From Actinoplanes flavus (GTDB taxonomy: Bacteria > Actinomycetota > Actinomycetes > Mycobacteriales > Micromonosporaceae): 64,000 nt of DNA. The notes beneath the pieces were generated by a model. It did no database searches. It was not told where the DNA came from and worked only from the letters and a program-made list of their open reading frames with translations. The stretch covers positions 106,529 to 170,528 of the forward strand of contig NZ_JAGFNS010000017.1 in NCBI RefSeq assembly GCF_017592555.1, in the 5' to 3' direction. The position numbers were made by a program, and so were the translations under genes. Positions 16,406 to 24,026 of this stretch are shown here, in pieces (the first letter of the stretch is position 1; each line of letters starts with the position of its first letter).

Positions 16406-19400
16406 GTGGCAGTGCTCGTCGTTCACGGCGGCTGGGTGGCCGGGGCCGGGCGCCCGGGCCGGTTGATCATCTGGGCCGAGGACCCGGCTCTTCCCGCATC
16501 GTCGACGTCCCGGGCGCGGTCACGTCCACACCCGTTCGCGGCTTCCGTCGAGGCGCTCCAGCGGGTGGTGCCCGGCGCGGAGGGCGGGCCGCTGGCGCTC
16601 ACCCTGCCCGGGAGCGGGCGTGGCCCCCTGCCCTCGCCCGAGACCGGGTTGGAGGCTGCCACCCGCGGGATCAGACTGGGCACGTGGACGGTTCCGGCGC
16701 TGTCGGTGCCCGGTGACGAGGCCATGGCGGTCCTCGGGGAGCTGGCCGACCCCGATCCGGACGGTCCCTGGCTCGCCGGGCCGTCGCTGCGCTATCTCAC
16801 CCTGCTCGCCGGTTACGCCTGTGACCTGGCCGGGCGCGGGCGGATGCTGCCGCAGCTGGCGGTCGAGGCCGGGACGCCCACGGCACGCTGGCGGCCGGTG
16901 CTGACCGGATCCGACACGGCCACCTTCCGTGACTTCGCGGCCGGCATGCCGCCGGTGGTGCGGGCCGCGGGGGACGGCCAGGCCGTCGGGCGGACGGTGC
17001 GGGACGCCCTGGAGTCGCTGCTGGACGGGGCGGCCCGCGCCACTCTGCCGGAACGGCTCATGGTCGGTCAGCGGCCGGGCTCGAGATCACCCCTTCCGGA
17101 CCGCTGGCTGGCCGCCCTCACCGGCGCCGATCCGGCGCTGCCCGGGGCCGCCGACGCCGACGTGCGCGACCTGCGCCGCGCGCTGGACGACTGGATGCGC
17201 GCGGCCGACGAGGCCCACGGACCGATCCGGGTCAGCTTCCGCCTCTTCGAGCCGTCGCCGGAGGCGCCGCCCGGTGCGGACGGATGGTTCCTGGAGTTCG
17301 CGTTGCAGTCGGCCGAGGACCCGGGCCTCTACCTGCCCGCCGAGGATCTCTGGGAGGGCGCCCGGTTCCCCGGTCTGCCGCGGCGGCCCGACGAGACCCT
17401 GCTCGCCGGGCTGGGCCGGGCGGTCCGGCTCTTCCCCCTGCTGCACGTGGCACTGCTCGAGCAGCGACCGTCCGCCATGCCGCTGACCACCAGCGAGGCC
17501 TATGACTTCCTGCGCCAGGCCGCGCCGCTGTTGCAGGCGGCCGGGTTCGGTGTGCAGCTCCCGTCGTGGGCCGGCCGGAAGGCGGTCGGGCTGAAACTCA
17601 CCACGCGCACCCGGTCCAAGTCCGGGGCGTCGTCGCGGGCCGTGGCGGATTCCGGTTTCGGCCTCTCCGAACTGGTCGACTTCCGGCTCGACCTGGTCAT
17701 CGGCGACGGCACGGTGACCGCCGAGGAGCTGGCCGAGCTGGCCCGGCTCAAGGTGCCGCTGGTCCGGGTCCGCGGCCAGTGGGTGGAGCTGGACGCCCGC
17801 CAGCTCAAGGCCGCGCTCAAGGCCGTCGGCGAGCGGCGGGAGGGGCAGCTCACCGCGGGTGAGCTGTTGCAGCGGGTGGTCGACGGCGGCGACGAGGACC
17901 TGCCCCTGGTCGAGGTCGACGCCGACGGCGACCTCGGTGACCTGCTCTCCGGTCAGGCGGCCGAGCGGCTCAGCCCGCTGCCGACGCCGGCCGGGTTCCA
18001 GGGGGCGCTCCGGCCCTACCAGGAACGGGGCCTGTCCTGGCTGCACTTCCTCAGCCGGCTCGGCCTCGGCGGCATCCTGGCCGACGACATGGGTCTGGGC
18101 AAGACCGCCCAGACCCTGTCGCTGCTGCTCACCGACGAGGGCTCGCGCAGCCTGCTGATCTGCCCGATGTCGCTGGTCAGCAACTGGCACAAGGAGGCCG
18201 GCCGGTTCGCGCCGGGCCTGCGGGTCTACGTGCATCACGGCGCCACCCGGATGCGCGGGCCCGAGTTCGACGAGGCGGTCGCCGGCGCCGATCTGGTCAT
18301 CACGACGTACGGCACGGCGCTTCGGGACCTGGAGACGCTGCGCGGTGTGACGTGGAGCCGGGTGGTCTGCGACGAGGCGCAGGCGATCAAGAACAGCGGG
18401 ACCAGGCAATCGCAGGCGGTCCGCGCGATCCCGGCCCGCACCCGGCTGGCGCTCACCGGCACCCCGGTGGAGAACCACCTGGCGGAGCTGTGGTCGATCA
18501 TGGATTTCTGCAATCCGGGGCTGCTCGGCCCGGCGAAACGGTTCCGCCGCCGGTTCCAGGAGCCGATCGAGAGCCGGCAGGACGAGGACGCGACCGCCGC
18601 TCTGAAACGGGCCACCGGTCCGTTCGTGCTCCGGCGCCTCAAAACCGACAAGACCATCATCTCGGACCTGCCGGAGAAGAACGAGATGAAGGTGTGGTGC
18701 TCGCTCACCCCCGAGCAAGCCACCCTCTACCAGGCGGTCGTCGAGGACATGATGGCCGAGATCGAGAGCAGCGAGGGCATCCAGCGGCGGGGCAACGTGC
18801 TGGCCGCCATGATGAAGCTCAAGCAGGTCTGCAACCATCCCGCCCACCTGCTCAAGGACGGCTCCCGGCTACCCGGCCGCTCCGGCAAGCTGGCCCGTCT
18901 CGAGGAGCTGGCCGACGAGATCATCGAGGACGGCGACAAGGCCCTGATCTTCACCCAGTACGCGGAGTGGGGCACGCTGCTCCAGCCGTACCTGGCGGCA
19001 CACACCGACCGGCCGGTGCTGTGGCTGCACGGCGGCCTGAGCAAGGCGCGGCGCGACGAGCTGGTCGAGCGGTTCCAGACCTCCGGCGAGCCGATGCTGT
19101 TCCTGCTCTCGCTCAAGGCCGCCGGCACCGGTCTCAACCTGACCGCCGCCAACCATGTCGTCCACTTCGACCGGTGGTGGAATCCGGCGGTCGAGGACCA
19201 GGCCACCGACCGGGCTTTCCGGATCGGGCAGTCACGCGACGTCCAGGTCCGTAAGTTCATCTGCACCGGCACCCTGGAGGAGAAGATCGACGCGATGATC
19301 GAGCGGAAGAAGGCGCTGGCCTCCTCGGTCGTCGGCACCGGCGAGGAGTGGATCACCGACCTCAGCACCGATCAGCTGCGGGAGCTGTTCTCGCTCGACC

Positions 19401-19417
19401 CGGCGGCGGTGCGCTGA
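16406..19417 (+). CDS. SNF2-family DNA-dependent ATPase/helicase
   Basis: This 1003-residue protein has an N-terminal SNF2-accessory region (about residues 1-520) and a two-lobed SF2 motor. Visible motor motifs are Walker A 'ILADDMGLGKTAQTL' (~residue 558), the DEAQ box 'VVCDEAQAIKN' (~655), 'LALTGTPVENHLAELW', and motifs V/VI 'GTGLNLTAANHVVHFDRWW' and 'ATDRAFRIGQ'. Such enzymes translocate on duplex DNA and remodel bound proteins. The start is GTG 16406. It ends one base before the SWIM protein gene, an arrangement common in actinobacteria, so the two proteins probably act together. Confidence 0.92.
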   Translation: MAVLVVHGGWVAGAGRPGRLIIWAEDPALPASSTSRARSRPHPFAASVEALQRVVPGAEGGPLALTLPGSGRGPLPSPETGLEAATRGIRLGTWTVPALSVPGDEAMAVLGELADPDPDGPWLAGPSLRYLTLLAGYACDLAGRGRMLPQLAVEAGTPTARWRPVLTGSDTATFRDFAAGMPPVVRAAGDGQAVGRTVRDALESLLDGAARATLPERLMVGQRPGSRSPLPDRWLAALTGADPALPGAADADVRDLRRALDDWMRAADEAHGPIRVSFRLFEPSPEAPPGADGWFLEFALQSAEDPGLYLPAEDLWEGARFPGLPRRPDETLLAGLGRAVRLFPLLHVALLEQRPSAMPLTTSEAYDFLRQAAPLLQAAGFGVQLPSWAGRKAVGLKLTTRTRSKSGASSRAVADSGFGLSELVDFRLDLVIGDGTVTAEELAELARLKVPLVRVRGQWVELDARQLKAALKAVGERREGQLTAGELLQRVVDGGDEDLPLVEVDADGDLGDLLSGQAAERLSPLPTPAGFQGALRPYQERGLSWLHFLSRLGLGGILADDMGLGKTAQTLSLLLTDEGSRSLLICPMSLVSNWHKEAGRFAPGLRVYVHHGATRMRGPEFDEAVAGADLVITTYGTALRDLETLRGVTWSRVVCDEAQAIKNSGTRQSQAVRAIPARTRLALTGTPVENHLAELWSIMDFCNPGLLGPAKRFRRRFQEPIESRQDEDATAALKRATGPFVLRRLKTDKTIISDLPEKNEMKVWCSLTPEQATLYQAVVEDMMAEIESSEGIQRRGNVLAAMMKLKQVCNHPAHLLKDGSRLPGRSGKLARLEELADEIIEDGDKALIFTQYAEWGTLLQPYLAAHTDRPVLWLHGGLSKARRDELVERFQTSGEPMLFLLSLKAAGTGLNLTAANHVVHFDRWWNPAVEDQATDRAFRIGQSRDVQVRKFICTGTLEEKIDAMIERKKALASSVVGTGEEWITDLSTDQLRELFSLDPAAVR

Positions 19418-19418
19418 C

Positions 19419-20252
19419 ATGCCTTTCGACAGGTCCGGTCAGTTCTACGAGGCGGCCCGCCCGATCGAGGTGGACGGCGGCCTGAGCGTGCGGTCGAAGC
19501 GGGGCAAGATCGGCGAACAGTGGTGGTCGCGCAAGTTCGTGGACGTGCTGGAGGGTGTCTGCGACGCGGGGCGGCTGGCACGCGGCCGGGCCTACGCACG
19601 CAAGGGCCAGGTGATGGACTTCGCCCTCGAGCCGGGGCGGGTGCTGGCCCGGGTGCAGGGGTCGCGGCCCCGGCCGTACGAGGTGACGATCCGGATCACC
19701 GCGTTCGACGACGCACGCTGGGCCGACGTGATCGACGCGCTCGCGGCCCGCGCGCTGTACCGTGCCGCGCTGCTGGCCGGCGAGATGCCGCACGAGATCG
19801 TCGACCTCTTCACCGAGCTGGGTCTGCCGCTGTTCCCGGACCGGCTGGACATCGACTGCTCCTGCCCGGACTGGGGCGTCCCCTGCAAACACGGTTCGGC
19901 GGTGCTGTACGTGCTGGCCGAGGCGTTCGACGACGACCCCTTCCTGGTGCTGGGCTGGCGGGGCCGCGGCCGCGACGAACTGCTCGGCGCGCTGCGCGGT
20001 ACCCCCGAGCCGGAGGAGGCCGTCGACCCGCTGGCGGTCGAGGAGGAGCCGCTGGACGCCCGGCTGGCCGACTTCTACTCCCCCGCCATCAGCCTGGGCC
20101 GCCTGCGGGAGCGGCCACCACGGGGCGGCCTGCCACCGGAGCTGCTGCTGCGGGCGCTCGACCCGCCACCGATCCGGGTCCGGCATGTGCCGCTGGTCGA
20201 CGTCCTCCGGCCGGTCTATCGCGACCTGGGCGCGGCGGAGGGGGAGGAATGA
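19419..20252 (+). CDS. SWIM zinc-finger protein, partner of the SNF2 ATPase
   Basis: This 277-residue protein carries a SWIM zinc finger around residue 148, 'CSCPDWGVPCKHGSAVLYVL' (CxC...CxH). The N-terminus has the 'KRGKIGEQWWSRKFVDVLE' stretch typical of this actinobacterial family, and the C-terminus is Pro/Arg/Leu-rich. ATG 19419 lies one base after the SNF2 stop (TGACATG), so they are co-translated. SWIM fingers bind DNA or protein; here it probably targets or regulates the SNF2 motor. Confidence 0.88.
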   Translation: MPFDRSGQFYEAARPIEVDGGLSVRSKRGKIGEQWWSRKFVDVLEGVCDAGRLARGRAYARKGQVMDFALEPGRVLARVQGSRPRPYEVTIRITAFDDARWADVIDALAARALYRAALLAGEMPHEIVDLFTELGLPLFPDRLDIDCSCPDWGVPCKHGSAVLYVLAEAFDDDPFLVLGWRGRGRDELLGALRGTPEPEEAVDPLAVEEEPLDARLADFYSPAISLGRLRERPPRGGLPPELLLRALDPPPIRVRHVPLVDVLRPVYRDLGAAEGEE

Positions 20253-20323
20253 GCGAACCCGCTCATCGGGCCGCGCCCATCGTGAACCGATCGTGGGCGA
20301 GTCCACGATGGACGCGGTGGCTT

Positions 20324-20369
20324 GTCACGCTACCGGGCTTCGCCCGGTTTCGCCTCCCCGGAGCGTGAC
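20324..20369 (+). terminator. nested hairpin after the SNF2-SWIM operon
   Basis: An outer stem GTCACGCT/AGCGTGAC (20324-20331 with 20362-20369) encloses an inner perfect stem ACCGGGC-TTC-GCCCGGT (20332-20348), which is followed by TT. It is placed ~70 bases after the SWIM gene stop and ~65 bases before the next gene. A transcription terminator is the simplest reading. Confidence 0.55.
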
Positions 20370-20433
20370 CTGAAGCCAGACCGCCGTCACCACGCGTGTC
20401 AATGGACGACTACCGATATCGGAGCACCGCATC

Positions 20434-21390
20434 ATGAGTGAGATGACCTATCGCCGGCTGGGTGACTCGGGCCTGGTCGTGTCCGCGATCGGCATCGGCT
20501 GCAACAACTTCGGCCGCAAGCTGGACGCCGACGGCACCCGGGAGGTGGTCGACGCCGCGATCGACGCGGGGATCACTCTCTTCGACACCGCGGACATCTA
20601 CGGCACCCCGCACGGCATGTCGGAGGCGTTCCTCGGTGCCGCGCTCAAGGGCCGGCGGGACGAGGTCGTACTGGCCACCAAGTTCGGCATGACCATGGAA
20701 GGGCTCAACGGGAGGGACTTCGGGGCGCGGGGCTCGCGACGGTACGTCGTCCGCGCCGTCGAGGCCTCACTCCGGCGGCTGGAGACCGATCACATCGACC
20801 TCTACCAGATGCACGAGCCGGATCCGGCCACCCCGATCGACGAGACCCTGGCCGCCCTCGACGACCTGGTCCGGGCCGGCAAGGTCCGCTACCTGGGCAA
20901 CTCGAACTTCTCCGGCTGGCAGATCGCCGACGCCGACTGGACCGCGCGGACCGGGAACCTGACCCGGTTCGTCAGCGCGCAGAACCGGTACAGCCTGCTG
21001 AACCGCGGCGTCGAGGCCGAGGTGGTGCCGGCGTGCGAGCAGTTCGGGCTCGGGCTGCTGCCCTTCTTCCCGATCGAGTCCGGCCTGCTGTCCGGCAAGT
21101 ACCGGCGCGGTGAGCAGGCTCCCGCCGGGACCAGGATGTCGCAGGAGCGCTACCGCTCCTGGCTGGCCGACGCGGACTGGGACACCATCGAGGCGCTGAC
21201 CGCCTTCGGGGCCGAGCGCGGTCGCACCCTGCTCGAGGTGGCGATCGCCGGCCTGCTCGCCCGGCCGGCGGTGGCCAGCGTGATCGCCGGCGCCACCACC
21301 CCGGAACAGGTCCAGGCCAACGCCGCCGCCGGCACATGGGACCTCACCGCCGCCGACGTGGCCGCCCTCGACGCTCTCCTCGACTCGTAG
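20434..21390 (+). CDS. aldo/keto reductase
   Basis: This 318-residue NADPH-dependent oxidoreductase has the (beta/alpha)8 fold. The catalytic tetrad is visible: Asp and Tyr in 'LFDTADIYG', Lys in 'VLATKFG', His in 'DLYQMHEPD'. The C-terminal cofactor motif 'ASVIAGATTPEQVQANAAA' belongs to the Tas/YajO-like group. It is a single gene with its own terminator, and the substrate is unknown. Confidence 0.9.
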   Translation: MSEMTYRRLGDSGLVVSAIGIGCNNFGRKLDADGTREVVDAAIDAGITLFDTADIYGTPHGMSEAFLGAALKGRRDEVVLATKFGMTMEGLNGRDFGARGSRRYVVRAVEASLRRLETDHIDLYQMHEPDPATPIDETLAALDDLVRAGKVRYLGNSNFSGWQIADADWTARTGNLTRFVSAQNRYSLLNRGVEAEVVPACEQFGLGLLPFFPIESGLLSGKYRRGEQAPAGTRMSQERYRSWLADADWDTIEALTAFGAERGRTLLEVAIAGLLARPAVASVIAGATTPEQVQANAAAGTWDLTAADVAALDALLDS

Positions 21391-21418
21391 CGCGTCGGGC
21401 GTACCCGGAAACGGTGAA

Positions 21419-21447
21419 GGCCGGGCACGCGGAAAGCGTGCCCGGCC
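21419..21447. terminator. bidirectional terminator between convergent genes
   Basis: A perfect 12-base-pair stem (GGCCGGGCACGC at 21419-21430 and GCGTGCCCGGCC at 21436-21447) closes a GGAAA loop. It lies between the stop codons of the aldo/keto reductase (+) and the LPITG surface protein (-), 29 and 13 bases away. Confidence 0.75.
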
Positions 21448-21459
21448 CGGAGAGCGTGA

Positions 21460-22992
21460 CTACTCGGCGACCGTGACGATGCGGCGGCGCCGAGCCGCCC
21501 GGAAGGCGATGAAGCCCGCGGCCAGCAGGGCCGCGCCGCCGCCGGCGATCAGACCGGCCGGGGCGCCGGTGATCGGCAGGCCACCGCCGGTTCCGCCCGA
21601 GGGGGTCAGCTTGACGGTGAGGGCGGCCTTGTTGTTGTCCTTCTTCTTGTCCTGCACGCCGCCGTTGATGCTGACCGAGCCGGCCTTGTGCTCGGCCACG
21701 TCGAGGATCTCGGCGGAGAGGCTGAACAGGTAGCGGCCCTTGTTCGGGACGCTGTCCACGACCAGGCATACCAGGTCGGTGACCTCGGCCAGATCGGTGA
21801 CCGATTCGTCGATCTCGGTGAGCGAGGTGCCCGGCAGGCAACGCTCGTCGAGCTTCATGAGTTCGATGCCGGTCGGCAGCTTGATGTGCGCGTACTGGAG
21901 CGAGGTGATGCTCGGCGGGATGGTCCCGGACGGGCCCAGGTTGCGCAGGCCCACCTCGGCGGTGCGCTCCTCGCCGATCTCGCCGGTGAAGGAGCCACCG
22001 ACGGCCGCGGTCTCCGCCGTCGACTTGGGCACGGTCACCGAGAAGATCGTGTAGTTGTCGTCCTCGTTGAGGTCGTCGGCGGCCTCCGGCTCCTCGGCGG
22101 CGGAGGTCGACGAGACGGCCTCCAGCGACAGCTCCTTGCCGGCGGCGCCGGCGGTGCGCTTTGCGAAGTCGAAGACGTACTTCTCGGTGAGGCCGACCGC
22201 GGCGATGTAGACCGGGTAGTCGAACGGCCCGGCCGCGTCGGACGGCACCTTGACCCGCAGCGGCGTGTTCTTCGGCAGGGTGAAGGCGCCCCCGCCGGCC
22301 AGCGGCTCGTTGAAGACGCAGAGGAACCCGCCGACGTCGGCGTCCCGCTCGCAGTTGCGGTAGTCCAGCACCGGCGTCACGCCGTACGGGGCCATCACCA
22401 GCAGACCGAGGGCCGCGACGTCCTTGTTGCCGGTGTTACGGACCAGGACCGGCACGTCGGCGCTCTTGCCGTGGGCCAGTTTCAGGTCGGCGACGTCCTC
22501 GACCTCCAGGTCGACGCCACCTTTGTCGGTGCGGACCACGGTGATCGACGTCTCGTCGCTGGGCTGCGCGCCGACCGTCGTGCTGAGCGCGATGGTCTTG
22601 GCCGGGTCGGCGGCGCCCGCCCCGGCGGCCGGCTTGATCGTGAACTTGACGCTGCGCCGCTGATTCGGCGCCAGGTCACCGATCGCGCAGCTGGTGGCGT
22701 CGCAACCGGCGGGCGCGGTGAATCCCAGATCCGGGCTGATCGGCTTGGCGGCGCTGCCGAACGTGAGAACCACGTCCTTGGCGGAAACGCCACTGAGGTT
22801 GTAAAGATCGAATTTGACCGTCTTCGACTGACCGTTGATCACGGTCACCGTTTCCGGGCTGAAGATGCCGATATAGGGCACCTCGACCTCGTCCGCGGCC
22901 TGAGCCGGCAGGGCCAGGCCGGTGACAGCCAGCCCCGCTGCCGTAGTGGTCAGGGCAAGACGGCTGAACAGGGCGCGCAGTCGCATGATCAC
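21460..22992 (-). CDS. secreted cell-wall protein with LPITG sortase signal
   Basis: This 510-residue exported protein has an N-terminal signal peptide ('RLALTTTAAGLAVTGLALPAQAADE', cleavage probably after AQA) and a long extracellular part made of repeated beta-rich, DUF11/CARDB-like modules. The complete sortase signal at the C-terminus is LPITG, a hydrophobic helix 'LIAGGGAALLAAGFIAF' and a 'RAARRRR' tail. It should be anchored covalently to peptidoglycan. No sortase gene is in the window. Function beyond surface display is unknown. Confidence 0.82.
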   Translation of the reverse strand: MIMRLRALFSRLALTTTAAGLAVTGLALPAQAADEVEVPYIGIFSPETVTVINGQSKTVKFDLYNLSGVSAKDVVLTFGSAAKPISPDLGFTAPAGCDATSCAIGDLAPNQRRSVKFTIKPAAGAGAADPAKTIALSTTVGAQPSDETSITVVRTDKGGVDLEVEDVADLKLAHGKSADVPVLVRNTGNKDVAALGLLVMAPYGVTPVLDYRNCERDADVGGFLCVFNEPLAGGGAFTLPKNTPLRVKVPSDAAGPFDYPVYIAAVGLTEKYVFDFAKRTAGAAGKELSLEAVSSTSAAEEPEAADDLNEDDNYTIFSVTVPKSTAETAAVGGSFTGEIGEERTAEVGLRNLGPSGTIPPSITSLQYAHIKLPTGIELMKLDERCLPGTSLTEIDESVTDLAEVTDLVCLVVDSVPNKGRYLFSLSAEILDVAEHKAGSVSINGGVQDKKKDNNKAALTVKLTPSGGTGGGLPITGAPAGLIAGGGAALLAAGFIAFRAARRRRIVTVAE

Positions 22993-23007
22993 CGATTTCG
23001 AACTGAT

Positions 23008-23031
23008 GCGGCCGATCAGAGAATCGGCCGC
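23008..23031. terminator. hairpin downstream of mqnA
   Basis: A perfect stem GCGGCCGAT/ATCGGCCGC with a six-base loop lies in the 80-base gap between mqnA and the surface-protein gene, both on the minus strand. It could end the mqnA transcript or sit in the leader of the surface-protein mRNA. No T-run follows on the minus strand. Confidence 0.4.
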
Positions 23032-23072
23032 GGAAAAAGTTCGAGGATCTTAAAGCGCCCGAACCGTGAAGA

Positions 23073-23924
23073 TCAAACGTCGGCGAAAATCGGTCCGTTC
23101 TCCGGCAGGCTGGGCACTTCGCCCCGGTCCGCCGCACGCCGGGCGAACTCGCGAACGCCGGCGATCTGCCGGTCACCGAGGGAGAAGTCGAGCGCCCGGA
23201 AATAGTTGGCGAGCGTCGCGGCGTCGAACGGCTCCCAGCGGGCGGCCGACTCGGCCACCTCGTCCAGTTCGCCGAGGCACAGGTCACGGGACCGCTGGAA
23301 GGCCTCGTGCACGTCCTTGACGAGGCCGGGGTGCGCGACCGCGAAGTCCCGCCGGACCGCCCAGACGGCGAAGACCATCGGCAGGCCGGTCCACTCCTTC
23401 CACGCCTCGGCCAGGTCGATCACCTGGAGGCCCTTGGCGGGCGCCTCGTACATCGCCCGGAGCGCCGGGTCGCCGATCAGCACGCCGGCGTCCGCCTCCA
23501 TGAGCATCTGCGACAGGTCGGGCGGGCAGCGGAAATACTCCGGCTCGGCGCCGAACCGCTCGGAGAGCAGCATCTGGGCGAGCATCACGCCGGTCCGGGA
23601 GGTGGAGCCGAGCGCGACCGGCCGCCCGTCCAGCTCGGCCGGCGGACGGGTGGACACCAGGTTGACCGAGAGCACCGGCCCGTCGCTGCCGACCGCCAGA
23701 TCGGGCAGCAGGAGCAGCTCGTCGGCATGGCGTAGGTACTCCACCAGGGTGATCGGCCCGATGTCGAGGTCACCGGCGACCAGGTCGGCGCTGAGCCGCT
23801 CCGGGGTGTCCTTGCGCAGGTCGACGTCGAGGAGAGCGCCCGAACGCATCAGCCCCCAGTAGATGGGCAGGCAGTTGAGGAACTGGATGTGCCCGACCCG
23901 GGGCCGACGGACGCTGTCGCTCAT
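23073..23924 (-). CDS. mqnA: chorismate dehydratase (futalosine menaquinone pathway)
   Basis: This 283-residue enzyme dehydrates chorismate to 3-enolpyruvylbenzoate, the first step of the futalosine route. Its periplasmic-binding-protein fold shows 'VGHIQFLNCLPIYWGL' at the start, 'DIGPITLVEYL' and 'ALGSTSRTGVMLAQMLL', all typical of MqnA. A TAACGT -10-like hexamer (23931-23936) ends six bases before the ATG, so the mRNA may be leaderless. mqnC and mqnE lie about 9 and 15 kb away in the same window. Confidence 0.92.
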   Translation of the reverse strand: MSDSVRRPRVGHIQFLNCLPIYWGLMRSGALLDVDLRKDTPERLSADLVAGDLDIGPITLVEYLRHADELLLLPDLAVGSDGPVLSVNLVSTRPPAELDGRPVALGSTSRTGVMLAQMLLSERFGAEPEYFRCPPDLSQMLMEADAGVLIGDPALRAMYEAPAKGLQVIDLAEAWKEWTGLPMVFAVWAVRRDFAVAHPGLVKDVHEAFQRSRDLCLGELDEVAESAARWEPFDAATLANYFRALDFSLGDRQIAGVREFARRAADRGEVPSLPENGPIFADV

Positions 23925-23988
23925 GCTGCGACGTTATCCCCGATGCCCTCGGACGGCTGACTGGCGTGGCCCAAATCGCAGAATCCCC

Positions 23989-24016
23989 GCTAAAGTCTTT
24001 TGCAAAAGTCTTTAGC
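23989..24016. promoter_or_regulatory. 28-base near-perfect palindrome, candidate autoregulatory operator
   Basis: Outer arms GCTAAAG (23989-23995) and CTTTAGC (24010-24016) flank an inner perfect palindrome CTTTTGCAAAAG (23997-24008), with single T residues at 23996 and 24009 as the only unpaired positions. It also contains two copies of AAAGTCTTT. It is AT-rich in a GC-rich genome and ends 10 bases before the ATG of the AlbA_2/HATPase gene, and it lies ~65 bases upstream of divergent mqnA. Binding by the downstream winged-helix protein is an inference. Confidence 0.65.
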
Positions 24017-24026
24017 AAGGGTGGCC

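Noticed and set aside
17087..18847. 586-codon minus-strand frame inside the SNF2 gene
   Set aside because: The sense frame carries all SNF2 motifs; the antisense product has no recognisable domain.
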